A stretch of 64,000 nt of DNA from Arthrobacter sp. B3I9 (GTDB lineage: Bacteria > Actinomycetota > Actinomycetes > Actinomycetales > Micrococcaceae), in NCBI RefSeq assembly GCF_030816935.1, contig NZ_JAUSYO010000001.1:682001-746000 (forward strand), given 5' to 3'. The first letter of the stretch is position 1, and the number at the start of each line of letters is the position of its first letter. Positions 54,048-63,548 of the stretch are shown here, one piece after another. The position numbers and the translations under genes were made by a program. The notes beneath the pieces were generated by a model. The model was given only the letters and a program-made list of their open reading frames with translations, had not been told where the DNA came from and did not search any database.

Positions 54048-55501
54048 TTGGATACATTGAGGTATCGCCTGCGCAGGAAAAAGCAGGGCGGACAGCCTTT
54101 TATTGCCGCGGTTGTCTCATGCTTTTTGGCCGCTGTGTTATTGATAGTCCCTTCTACGTCCACCGTTCCTGCGGCGGAAGCAGCGAACTCCTCGGGGGAG
54201 TGGGTTTCCCTAGCGGCTGGTCCTGCTCCTGCGAGCAATCCTCTGGAAGGTTTCGTTCCTTACGCGGGCAGCTACGAACGTGTGCCTTACTCCATGGAGT
54301 GGTTCTATGTCCCCGTCAACTCTGTCGTTGTAGGGGCTCGAACGTATAACTGGTCAAGTTTTGAGTCGCAGTTGAACGCTATAGCCGCACGGGGTCACCA
54401 AGCAGTATTCAGGTTCTACTTGGATTACCCAGGCAAGGCCTCGGGCGTTCCCGAGTATCTTTTGAAGTCAGGACTCACCACCCGCGCCTATACCGACCAT
54501 GACAACCGTGGTGTGAGTGTCTCCCCGAATTACGAGGACCCGCGCCTATTAGAAGCCCTGGATGGTTTCATTGCCGCCTTTGGGTCCCGCTATGACGGAG
54601 ATCCGCGAATTGGGTTCATCCAGATGGGCCTCCTGGGCTTTTGGGGCGAATGGCACACCTACCCTCATGACGGGTCGGCGACCCCCGAAAATTGGCTCGC
54701 ATCACCGGCGACCCAGCAGCGGGTGCTCCAGGCCTACACCAAGGCTTTTACGCGAACAAAGCTTCAGGTGAGGTACCCGGATGCGGCTAACAGCACCCTT
54801 AGCGTCGGCTACCACGACGACTCGTTTGCTGTAGGAACTCTGCCAGGGACGGGCTGGCACTTCATGGACAAATTGACGCAGGCCGGCGCGACTGAAAAGT
54901 GGCTCACCCAGCCGGTGGGAGGAGAACTGCGCCCCGAGATCCAGCACTGTATCTTCGACGGGCCAATGCGCTGCCCGGTGATTGAAAACGGTGCCGACAA
55001 CGACTTCGCAGCAAGCGCCAAAGCGACGCATGCCTCCTGGCTGCTCAACCAGCATGCATTCAACCCGGGATACTCGGGGCAGGCGCTCACCAATGCCACG
55101 ACAGCTTCCCGGTCGCTTGGCTACCGGTTCCAAGCGACTGCCTTCGCCGTTACTCGTGGAGCGGTGAAGGGCCAGAGTGATTTGAGTGTGACGGTACGCA
55201 ACACCGGAACCGCACCTTTCTACTATGACTGGCCTGTCCGGTCGCTGCAGTCAATAACGCGGGGAAGATTGTTCGAACATGGGCGACATCGTGGAAGCTT
55301 TCTGGGGTGAAGCCGGGGAGGACGGTGCAGTGGAAAACAGCAATCGGTGGTAGCGGACTGGCCCCCGGTCACTACACCCTCCTTGTGCGGCCGGTTAACC
55401 CGCTGGCAAACGGAGTGCCCCTGCGTTTCGCAAATTCTTCGCAGGACCAAACCTTGACTGGGTGGCTAACGCTTGGCCGCAAGTATTTACCGGCTTCTTA
55501 G
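54048..55501 (+). CDS. secreted DUF4832 protein, frameshifted
   Basis: Exported protein of about 480 residues. TTG 54048 follows AAGGGGA. A basic N-terminus (RYRLRRKKQGG) leads into a hydrophobic segment (FIAAVVSCFLAAVLLIVP) and a likely cleavage after AAEAA. The body has FWGEWHTYP and RFYLDYPG, a glycoside-hydrolase-like barrel of the DUF4874/DUF4832 type. Reading breaks near 55235; a one-base change joins it to VNNAGKIVRTWATSW and the beta-sandwich end GWLTLGRKYLPAS. It is convergent with galE. It may modify or degrade the polysaccharide made by the neighbouring locus (inference). Confidence 0.8.
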
Positions 55502-55507
55502 TGAGGG

Positions 55508-56554
55508 TTAGCACGGCGGCCCTTCGCCAGGCAGAGACGTCTTTGTCCTGTAACCGTCAGGGTTGTTTTGTTGCCAGCGCCAGGCATCTGCGCACATATC
55601 CTCCAGCGTCTCTGAAGCTTTCCATCCCAGATCGTAGAGGGCCCTGGAAGGGTCGGCCAGGCTAATGGGGGCGTCTCCCGGACGTCGGTCCACGAGCTCG
55701 TAGGGAATTGTGGTGCCGGACGCAGCTTCGAAGGCCTGGATGATTTCCAGCACGGAGTAACCTCTGCCGGTACCGAGGTTCCAGGTGTGCAGCCCTTGGT
55801 GTTCGGCCAGGAAGTTCAGTGCTGCGGCATGGCCGGCAGCAAGGTCCATGACATGGATGTAGTCCCGGACCCCTGTTCCATCAGGTGTGACGTAGTCGTT
55901 GCCGAAGACGTGCACTCTGTCTCTGTGGCCGACGGCTACTTGAGTCACAAAGGGGAAGAGGTTGTTGGGTGGACCCTGAGGGTCTTCCCCGATCAGCCCG
56001 GAGGGATGGGCGCCTACGGGGTTGAAGTAGCGCAGAAGCGCTATCCGCCATCGCGCGTCGGCGGCCTGGAGGTCCGTCAGGATTTGTTCGACGTGCTGCT
56101 TGGTCCGGCCGTAGGGATTTGTTGCCTGTAGCGGAAGGTCCTCCTTCAGCGGCATATCGGGGTTTGTCCCGTAGACGGTGGCCGATGAGCTGAAGACCAG
56201 ATTCCGGATGCCATAGGCGTCCATGGTCTCCAGAAGATTCAGTGTCCCGCTGACATTGTTGCGGTAGTAGCTTAGGGGCTGCGCAACGGATTCTCCGACC
56301 GCCTTGAAGCCGGCGAAATGAATAACCGCTTCAATATTGCCCTGATCGAAAATCTTCTGCAGGCAAGAGGTGTCGGCGATGTCTCCTTCCACAAAGGAGA
56401 CTTCCCGTCCGGTTAGTTTCTCTACCCGCAGCAATGATTCGGGCAGGGAATTGGTGAGATTGTCGATGACAGTGATGTCGTGTCCGGCCTCGAGTAAACG
56501 AAGGATGGTGTGTGATCCGATGTACCCGCAACCGCCGGTAATGAGTATCTTAAC
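55508..56554 (-). CDS. galE: UDP-glucose/UDP-GlcNAc 4-epimerase GalE
   Basis: Extended SDR of about 348 residues. NAD-binding GGCGYIGSH lies at the N-terminus (residues 7-15), SSSATVYG and the catalytic YxxxK (NPYGRTKQ) in the middle, and LLRYFNPVGAHPSGLIGEDP and WNLGTGRGYSVLEI further on; length is normal. Residue 1 falls on GTT (56552-56554), not a start codon, although GAGGG stands 7 bases ahead, and no ATG/GTG/TTG occurs in frame before codon 41. A G in place of T would give a normal GTG start. It probably supplies UDP-Gal or UDP-GalNAc for the polysaccharide. Confidence 0.88.
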   Translation of the reverse strand, partial: VKILITGGCGYIGSHTILRLLEAGHDITVIDNLTNSLPESLLRVEKLTGREVSFVEGDIADTSCLQKIFDQGNIEAVIHFAGFKAVGESVAQPLSYYRNNVSGTLNLLETMDAYGIRNLVFSSSATVYGTNPDMPLKEDLPLQATNPYGRTKQHVEQILTDLQAADARWRIALLRYFNPVGAHPSGLIGEDPQGPPNNLFPFVTQVAVGHRDRVHVFGNDYVTPDGTGVRDYIHVMDLAAGHAAALNFLAEHQGLHTWNLGTGRGYSVLEIIQAFEAASGTTIPYELVDRRPGDAPISLADPSRALYDLGWKASETLEDMCADAWRWQQNNPDGYRTKTSLPGEGPPC

Positions 56555-57632
56555 GTTTCTGCCCTCGCTGATAGATGACGCCGCGTTGTGCCGGTAGAAC
56601 CAGAGATGATGGGGCCGGGTTTCCTGCCGCGTCTGTCAGGCCCGGAGGAACACTGATTCGCCGCTTGCGGCGGCCGTCTTTGTTGAAGTTCACAGCAGCC
56701 CATCCGTAATCGAATTCCCGGGACCAGACGTGTTGACGGCCTTTCGGTTTTTCTTGGGGGCTGCCCAGGGCCCAGTCGAGTTCGGGGATGTGTTGAATGC
56801 GGCTGTAATCGTCGTGTCCGGTTGCCGTGAAGGATCCCCGGCCGGCGCTGAAAATCCAGAAAGCCGCCAGCCCGTACTTGAAGTTGGGATGGTTATCGTC
56901 TCCGTCGGTCGGCACGCGCAGGATTGACAGGCCAGGGCCATCCGCCTGCGGAAGCTGTGCCTCGGCCGTGTGCGGGTCAAAGAGGTTTGCCGGTCCGTAG
57001 CCGAGCCACACTTCTTCGAAGCCGCCTCCGTAAGCTGCGTGAGAGGCCCATCGGCCGGGCTCCCGCCGGGATTCGGCGATGTTGGGTACGAGGATCTTCT
57101 TGACGTTGTTCAGGGACTGGCCTGCGGCATGCACAAGAAGATCAAGTCCCTCCCGGAGGTCGGCCATGGAGGCGGCTGCCTGGATTGGGAGGCTTAGCTG
57201 GTAATAGTCGTCGAACACGTCGTTATCAGCCATTACTCCGTCGAAGGGAGAGTCAGTCAGTTCCGCGGTGACGTTCTGAACCCAGCGTGCACGGTACTTG
57301 GGGTCGCGGACGTTCATCTGCCAGTGACCGGGATACCCGCTCCACTGGATGCGGCTACCGTCCAGTCGGGTGGCGAACCAGTTTCCTCCCTCGGCCTCGG
57401 CTTCCTGATGCGTGACTCCTGAGCTGTAGACCGGCCCAGGTTCGTAGGCCCGGGTTGAGGACAGGCATTTGTAGCAAAGAACAGTCATATCGGGGCGGCG
57501 TCGCTTCAGTTCTGCCGCTGCTTCGAGCTCCCATGGCTGCAGAATCGCGGCGCGGTAGTGGCTGGCAGCGAATGCTATCTGTTCCGGGGTAATCGGATCG
57601 CCATAACGGATCCACGCACCCACACCGCTCAC
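56550..57632 (-). CDS. glycoside hydrolase-like protein (GHL15/DUF4015 type)
   Basis: Protein of 360 residues with a TIM-barrel pattern: IRYGDPITPEQIAFAASHYR, VLCYKCLSS, FDGVMADNDVFDDYYQ with a likely catalytic Asp pair, ILVPNIAE, and a C-terminal beta domain with REFDYGWAAVNFN. It resembles the hypothetical glycosyl-hydrolase family 15. There is no signal peptide, which is unusual for an enzyme acting on an exported polymer. GTG 57632 overlaps the pelF-like stop (GTGA) and its own stop touches galE, so the genes are coupled. In known Pel loci the hydrolase is PelA; this may be the counterpart. Confidence 0.8.
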   Translation of the reverse strand: MSGVGAWIRYGDPITPEQIAFAASHYRAAILQPWELEAAAELKRRRPDMTVLCYKCLSSTRAYEPGPVYSSGVTHQEAEAEGGNWFATRLDGSRIQWSGYPGHWQMNVRDPKYRARWVQNVTAELTDSPFDGVMADNDVFDDYYQLSLPIQAAASMADLREGLDLLVHAAGQSLNNVKKILVPNIAESRREPGRWASHAAYGGGFEEVWLGYGPANLFDPHTAEAQLPQADGPGLSILRVPTDGDDNHPNFKYGLAAFWIFSAGRGSFTATGHDDYSRIQHIPELDWALGSPQEKPKGRQHVWSREFDYGWAAVNFNKDGRRKRRISVPPGLTDAAGNPAPSSLVLPAQRGVIYQRGQKR

Positions 57633-59349
57633 AGCTCTACCGGTGCCAGTTCTTTGCTAGTCGGCTCAACGCTTCGGTCAGCAACCGGAAGGTCGCCCAG
57701 AGCGCGGTAGATCGCGTTGTACGAGGACATGACCTCGTGCATTTGGAAGAGTTCCTGGAGCCTGGTGCGGGCGTTGGCGGCATAATCGGCGTAGGCGTCG
57801 ATGTTTGCGATCACTGCCTGGATGCCGTCAGCCATCTGCACGACGTCGCCGGGCGTGACAGTTTCACCGCAAGGACCTATGGTGCGTCCGTCCGAGGTGA
57901 GGAGGTCATCGGCGATCTGTTGAGCGACGCCTCCCACGTCGGACCCGACGGTTGGGATACCGGCGGCCATGGCTTCGAGGATGACGATGGGTTGAGGCCT
58001 TCGTTGTAGCTGGGAAGCACCAGAAGGTCGAACTGATCGAGCATCTCCCGAACGTTGACGGTTCCATGGATGGTGACCTTGTCATTCAAGCCAAGGGCAT
58101 CGATTTTCGCGAGGCAGGCTTCATAGTATTCGGGAACATGCTCGGTGGGACCCAGGACATCCAGGTGCAGGTTGGGGTACCCGCGGTCCCGCAAAATCTC
58201 CATGCTTGACAGCAAATCCAGTAGACCCTTGATGGGGACTACCCGGGCGATGTAGACGAGCCGCCAGGTGTGGCCGGCACTGTCTTGCTTCAGCTTCTCC
58301 AAGGCTTGTTGACGGGCGCGGTATTTGTCATCAAATTCCGCGATGACCATGCCGTTGGGCACAACAACTGATTTATGGATGTCGGACCCGAGGCGCGCCG
58401 CCTCGGTGATGGCACTCGGGTAGAGGTAGGTGATCAGCCGTGCACTGGGGTAGCAGAAACGTCCCATTTCAGTCCACCACGCCATCCAGGCGCGCTGATC
58501 GGCGGTCACATCGAAGGTGCGGTAATCGTCTGCGGTAATGGACAGGGCCATGTTGCGGTCCAGCAGGGTGTTGACCGTGTCACGGACGTAGAGGTTGTGC
58601 TCGGTCAGCAGGAATGACGTGTCATGGTCCCGTGCCGCAGCTGCTCCGAGAAGTGATGCGTAGCCGGTGGTGTGGGCGTGATAGACGCTGGCGCGGGGCA
58701 TGGTTTCACCGAGCACGGCGAAGGCCAGGGAGAAAAAGTTACGCAGTGTCCAGAATGAGTTAGCCAAGGACAGGTTCAACTGGGGCATGCGTTCCTGCAG
58801 GGTCTGCATAAATTCCCTGGATCCCAGAAGGGCCCACAGGGGGTACCGACGGGAGCGCTCATTCAGGCCCTCGTCAATCAGTTCCCACAGTGCGTTTACT
58901 TCGCCGTTTTCAGACAATGCATACAGGGCGTCGAAGAGCCGGTGAGAGAGTTCCTCACGCTGCAGTGCAGTCATGCCCAGGTCTTTAACTGACACCGCGA
59001 GGAAGTCCTGCCGGTGTTCTTCCATGCTGAGGAACACGGTTCGCACCCAGCGCACATTGGAGGGCATCCCGTACAGGTCCGTCATTGGCGAATCTGAATC
59101 CCATGTGATGTGAATGATGCCGTAAGTCAGATCAGGGTTGTGCGTCACGATGTCATGAACAACCGCCGAGACCCCTCCCTTGAGGAACGGATAGGTGGAC
59201 TCCATCACGATGGCGACATCGACATCTTCATACACAGGCTTGGCAGATGTCTGAACGGCGGAGGTCGCCACTGGTGGCAGGGCCTTCGGCTGCGTGTTCC
59301 GGCTTCTCGCGATCGAGTACAAAGTTTTCCCCTTAAACAGTTTGGACAT
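57629..59349 (-). CDS. PelF-like glycosyltransferase, frameshifted
   Basis: GT4 glycosyltransferase with the N-terminal DUF3492 domain typical of PelF: VAIVMESTYPFLKGGVSAVV, then FLLTEHNLYVRD. The C-terminal GT-B half has VPIKGLLDLLSSMEILRD and VLPSYNEG; the frame breaks there near 57995. One base more joins it to QPIVILEAMAAGIPTVGSDV (E-x7-E donor site) and the end PTSKELAPVEL, giving about 573 residues. Without the correction the donor site is lost. It follows the PelG-like gene by 74 bp. It should use a UDP-sugar, UDP-GlcNAc or UDP-GalNAc in Pel, in the cytosol. Confidence 0.85.
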
Positions 59350-59423
59350 TTAGACGTGCGGCTAGACGTGCGGCATTGATGGGCGAAAGAGTCTTCGCCG
59401 GTGACTTGCGTGCGTGCGGCGGG

Positions 59424-60875
59424 TTACCAGGTGGTGGCGTGGCGCCAGAAGAGCGTGTATTCCGGCTGGCTCCAGTGACGCTTGTAAAGCATCCAGGCGA
59501 TGCCGATCAGTACGATGTCCACGGCCCCCAACAGCAGGTAGCTTCCCGCCGCCCCGGTGAGGACGCCGAACAGTCCGCCGGCCGCGAAAGCCAGAACGCA
59601 GACCGCCAGATGCACCGCTCCGAGGATTTGGGGTGTGGTCTTCTCTCCGATGAAATCCAGTTCGTAGCTCAGCAGCGTCAGGACCATGAAAGCCCACGAT
59701 GCTGCGGCAGCTGCAACCGCCAACAGCGTATGCAATGGATCAACGCCGGCCATGACCAGGGATACCGAAAGTGTCAGCAGTGCTGCGATGACACCCGTGA
59801 GCACTACTGAGCGGTCGACAACACGGGTGAGCCGGCGGGAACTGCCTTTAAGAGAACTGATGGGGGCTTCAGCGATGTCCCGGTGAAGGCCCTGCAGAGC
59901 CCTGTCCACGCCGGGCGCCAAGTGGACGAAGTAGAAGTTGTAGGCGATAACCGCCGGCAGCATGGCTGCGAACACTGCAACGACCTGGAAGTCTCCCCGG
60001 GTGGCCAGGAACAAGGCGAACTTGTCAGCCCAGAGGACTGCCCCCATGAGGAGACCGCGGACCAAGTCCAGGCTGAAGACGCGCATGCCCACGCGTTGAG
60101 CAAAACCGAGGTAACGGAGGCCGGAGCGCATGGCCAGGACCTGTGTAACCGTCCCGACCAGGGGCGGAAGCCACCAGACGGTGGGAGCTATGAAGAGCGC
60201 GGCAGCGTAGCCTGACCAGGCGATAGCCCACAGGCTGCGGCGGTTCGCCACGTTGGCGAGGACGAGCGACTGGACAAAGAGCAGATGCAGAACGCAGAGG
60301 GCTGCATAATCGAACATTACTGTTACGGACCATCCGGTTGCCAACCACATAGGCACGGCGAACGCCGCGATCAGGGGCAGGGACTGGACAAATGTCATGG
60401 GCCAGAACTGGCAGAACCTACGCGTGATGTCTTCGAGGTTCCGCTCAGCCATGAGGTCTCCCAGAACCCGGTAGATGGGAAGGCATGCGGCTTGAGCCAT
60501 CCAGGGCACGGTGATGGAGGAGGCGAGCACCACTAACGTCAGCGGAACCCCGTCGACGTCGACGGCCGCCATTGAAGGACTCACCAATGGGTATACGACG
60601 TTCAGCAGGAGCACGGGGGAGAGATACAGAAGAAGGGCGGCCCCCAACCGCTCAGTTGCGGGACCATCCCCGACGCGATCCGGACCCGCAATGCCTGGCT
60701 TGATGATCAGGGCGAGGGCCAGCAGCAAGGGAAGTGCAGCTGCGATGAGAACGGGAAGGTCTGCACCGTCGGGAAGAAGTTGAACGCCAACAGGTACAAG
60801 AGCTGACAACACTAGTCCTGTGACAATGACCATGGACATCTGGCGGGTGTACGAATCTTGCAACAAAGACTTCAA
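59424..60875 (-). CDS. PelG-like polysaccharide transporter
   Basis: Integral membrane protein of 483 residues with about 12 helices, resembling the MOP-superfamily PelG that acts with PelF. Typical segments are SITVPWMAQAACLPIYRVLG, VFSLDLVRGLLMGAVLWADKFALF and the closing KRHWSQPEYTLFWRHATTW. PelG in known systems moves the nascent polymer across the inner membrane. TTG 60875 is the first start; a weak ribosome binding site AGAGGA lies unusually far ahead. ATG at MSMVIV (about residue 13) is an alternative. First gene of the presumed operon pelG-pelF-GHL15-galE; a long structured leader precedes it. Confidence 0.82.
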   Translation of the reverse strand: MKSLLQDSYTRQMSMVIVTGLVLSALVPVGVQLLPDGADLPVLIAAALPLLLALALIIKPGIAGPDRVGDGPATERLGAALLLYLSPVLLLNVVYPLVSPSMAAVDVDGVPLTLVVLASSITVPWMAQAACLPIYRVLGDLMAERNLEDITRRFCQFWPMTFVQSLPLIAAFAVPMWLATGWSVTVMFDYAALCVLHLLFVQSLVLANVANRRSLWAIAWSGYAAALFIAPTVWWLPPLVGTVTQVLAMRSGLRYLGFAQRVGMRVFSLDLVRGLLMGAVLWADKFALFLATRGDFQVVAVFAAMLPAVIAYNFYFVHLAPGVDRALQGLHRDIAEAPISSLKGSSRRLTRVVDRSVVLTGVIAALLTLSVSLVMAGVDPLHTLLAVAAAAASWAFMVLTLLSYELDFIGEKTTPQILGAVHLAVCVLAFAAGGLFGVLTGAAGSYLLLGAVDIVLIGIAWMLYKRHWSQPEYTLFWRHATTW

Positions 60876-60921
60876 AGGATCTAGTTCTTTCCTCTAAGAC
60901 AGGCTGGGGCGGACGGTTTAG

Positions 60922-60983
60922 GGAGTCGACGGCGGACTGGGGGGGCAGCCCGGTCTCAGGGGCTGGCTTCCGCCGTCGACTCC
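60922..60983 (-). promoter_or_regulatory. large stem-loop in the pelG leader
   Basis: Perfect 15-bp inverted repeat (GGAGTCGACGGCGGA, 60922-60936, with its complement 60969-60983) around a 32-base loop that can form a further AGCCC/GGGCT stem. It ends 46 bases ahead of the pelG-like start. No T-tract follows. Possible attenuator or processing site. Confidence 0.7.
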
Positions 60984-61712
60984 GGCTGGTGCCGGCCCCG
61001 CGAAGGAGGCCGAAAGGTATCAAATCCAATAACGACAATTCGGCGTGATGGCGCCCAAAGAGGGTGAACTCTAATTTGCGTAACCGTCATACCTATATAC
61101 ATCTCTGGATTCCCGCAGCATTAGCAAGATGCGCCCAAAAGCAGTTCTACTGCATCCAAGGGCGGCGATAATCCGAAACCCAAAGGTTTTTCGGACGTTC
61201 AGCAGCTGCTACAAACCAAGCTAATCACCGTCATCTCAATGTGTCCCTCCGCTCTCGATCAAGGCTCCGTCAAGATGTCGACCCTTTCTCAAGAATCCCG
61301 CAACTCCGGGCCAAGAAGTCGGTATCGTCCCAGGTGGGGCGCTGCCAACTCCGGCCGGGCCAGTGGTGGCCGCCCGATACTCGACAAATATGACGCTTTA
61401 TGGGACCCAGCCGACTCGTGAGGCGTAGCTACGGCATGGGCTGGGGCGGCCCCTCCAGCAGCTCCTCACGGCGGTTTAGTCAAAGCGCGTCACTGTTGCG
61501 ACCCTTCCGATGTTTGCGCACAATGGCTGTCATCGCTGAGGTGCAGCAACGGGAGGTAAATCAGGGCTGAGGGCCTGTGTGGGCGTCGTCAATGCGATGC
61601 TGAAAGACAAACGAGTTCAAAGTGACGTTGTTGCTGCTAAGGATCGATAATCTAAAATGCCCCGCACTCAATAATTTGTCATATATGCGAATCCATTTGT
61701 AGGGTCTCAACT
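60984..61712. other. intergenic region between pelG-like gene and galU
   Basis: About 730 bases between divergent genes. It holds a near-perfect hairpin (TCCGAAACC/GGTTTTTCGGA, 61172-61195) and, on the minus strand, a TATA-rich block near 61090-61105 that could be a -10 for the pel-like operon. No third riboswitch aptamer was found here. No gene is supported. Confidence 0.5.
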
Positions 61713-62603
61713 ATGACAACGAGGAAAGCAATAACTAAAGCCGTCATTCCTGCTGCCGGATTGGGAACTCGCTTCCTGCCTGCCACCAAGGCGATGCCAA
61801 AGGAAATGTTGCCGGTGGTAGACCGGCCGGCCATTCAGTACGTCGTTGAGGAAGCCGTGAAATCCGGGCTCAACGACGTCCTCATGATCACGGGGCGCAG
61901 CAAGCGCGCCCTCGAGGACCACTTTGACCGCGCCCCGGGACTGGAACGCGTGCTGGAACTCAAAGGCGACAACGACCGGCTGGAGTCCATACAACACGCT
62001 TCCGAGCTGGGTCCCATGCACTACGTCCGCCAAGGAGAGGCCAAGGGTCTGGGCCACGCGGTGCTCTGCGCAAAGCAGCACGTGGGGGAGGAGCCCTTTG
62101 CCGTGCTTTTGGGCGACGATCTGATTGACGAAGCCGAAACCCTGCTGACCACCATGATGGAGGTGCAGCAAAAAACCGGCGGTTCGGTCATCGCCCTGAT
62201 CGAGGTTGATCCAGCTCAAATCAGTGCCTACGGCTGCGCAGACATCACTCCCGTAGAGCACGAAGAATACGTCCGCGTCAACAGCCTCGTGGAGAAGCCC
62301 GCCGTAAGCGAGGCGCCGTCCAATCTCGCCGTGATCGGCCGATACGTGCTGCACCCGTCCGTATTCGGCGTCCTGGAAAAGACGACGCCGGGCCGTGGGG
62401 GCGAGATCCAGTTGACGGATGCGTTGCAGACTCTGGCCACGGGCGAGAGCGAAGGTTCGGGCGTGTACGGGGTGGTCTTCAAGGGCCGCCGCTTCGATAC
62501 AGGCGATAAGCTGAGCTACCTCAAAGCGGTCATCACGCTGGCATCTGAGCGCGTGGAGTTCGGCGAGGACCTGAAAACTTGGCTGAAGGGTTTCGTTAAC
62601 TAG
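61713..62603 (+). CDS. galU: UTP-glucose-1-phosphate uridylyltransferase
   Basis: Nucleotidyltransferase of 296 residues. The signature GLGTRFLPATKAMPKEMLPV is near residues 16-35, followed by EAKGLGHAVLCA, the metal-binding Asp in LLGDDLID, VEKP and GRRFDTGDKLSYLKA. Makes UDP-glucose from UTP and glucose 1-phosphate. It is divergent from the pel-like operon and, with galE, would feed UDP-sugars to it. The ATG has only a weak GGG ahead. No other galU-like gene is in the window. Confidence 0.95.
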   Translation: MTTRKAITKAVIPAAGLGTRFLPATKAMPKEMLPVVDRPAIQYVVEEAVKSGLNDVLMITGRSKRALEDHFDRAPGLERVLELKGDNDRLESIQHASELGPMHYVRQGEAKGLGHAVLCAKQHVGEEPFAVLLGDDLIDEAETLLTTMMEVQQKTGGSVIALIEVDPAQISAYGCADITPVEHEEYVRVNSLVEKPAVSEAPSNLAVIGRYVLHPSVFGVLEKTTPGRGGEIQLTDALQTLATGESEGSGVYGVVFKGRRFDTGDKLSYLKAVITLASERVEFGEDLKTWLKGFVN

Positions 62604-62803
62604 GGGGCTTAGCCGAATTGCATATTCCTTTATCCGAGGAAAAGCGATGCAGGGCTGGTGGGAACATGGCTCAGCCACTGGCTGGCCTCATCCACGGAAG
62701 TGACGTGAGCACCGGCTGGAAGCTGGATCCGGTTGCGCCTCTGAACGGCTTAAGTTGATTTAGGATCAGATAGGTCAAGACGCGGCTTAACGATGCAGCT
62801 CTT

Positions 62804-63547
62804 CTACACGAGCGGCCACGGGTAGCGCATGCTGGTGGGGCCGACCGGGAGCACCTGTGCGTGCAGCAGGCGTTGCGCGCGACGCTGCAGGGCGGTGATC
62901 TCGTCGTCATCCAGGAGCTCGGCCACCTCGGGAGGGGTGGCCTCGGCGAGCGGAGCGATGTCCTCGAGCAGGGCCTCCGGGACGGGTTCACCCGCAAAGT
63001 CCCAGATCACGGTGCGCAGTTTGAAACTGGCCGAGAAGCACAGCCCGTGGTCGATGCCCCACACCCGGCCGTCGTAGCCGCGCAGCACATGGCCACTCTT
63101 GCGGTCCGTGTTGTTGGTGACGTAATCGAACACGGCGATCCGGGCCAGGTCGCGGTGCGTCTCGGGGGCGTCAGCGAACAGAGTGAAGTAATGCTCACTG
63201 AAGTCGCACTCGATAAACCACTGCAGCGAGCCGACCCCCAGCGGTGCGTCCTCGCGGATCACCGTCAGCGGCACGAGTCCCCAGTCCAGAAACTCGCTGA
63301 GCAGGTAGGCGGCGCGTTCCCGCCGGTAGAGCCCGGGCTCGAAATCCAGCAGGGGTTTCTCCCCGGCCTCCGGCTTGTAAACCGCGTGCGCGGAGTCGTC
63401 CCCGAAGGAAACCTCGACGAGGAACGTCTCGTTGCTGCTGCGGGGGATGCGTCCCAGCAGCTCGACGCCGCCCTTGGTGAGCAGGGTCAGCTCCCGGCCG
63501 GACGCCGGGGGTCCCGTTTCACCGTTTGTCTCACCGTAAGCCGCCAT
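62804..63547 (-). CDS. SCO1664-family protein (kinase-like fold)
   Basis: Protein of 247 residues matching the actinobacterial SCO1664-like family with a PI3/4-kinase-like fold. It has VYKPEAGEKPLLDFEPGLY with the ATP-site Lys, FDYVTNNTDRKSGHVL with the catalytic-loop-like Asn/Asp, and WGIDHGLCF with the metal Asp. The ATG lies 1 bp behind the stop of the histidine phosphatase gene, and the two genes are a typical conserved pair in Actinobacteria. Substrate unknown. Confidence 0.85.
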   Translation of the reverse strand: MAAYGETNGETGPPASGRELTLLTKGGVELLGRIPRSSNETFLVEVSFGDDSAHAVYKPEAGEKPLLDFEPGLYRRERAAYLLSEFLDWGLVPLTVIREDAPLGVGSLQWFIECDFSEHYFTLFADAPETHRDLARIAVFDYVTNNTDRKSGHVLRGYDGRVWGIDHGLCFSASFKLRTVIWDFAGEPVPEALLEDIAPLAEATPPEVAELLDDDEITALQRRAQRLLHAQVLPVGPTSMRYPWPLV

Positions 63548-63548
63548 C

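Noticed and set aside
60984..61712. Third c-di-GMP riboswitch ahead of the pel-like operon
   Set aside because: Neither GGCAAACC nor GGACGCAAAGCC occurs on either strand there.
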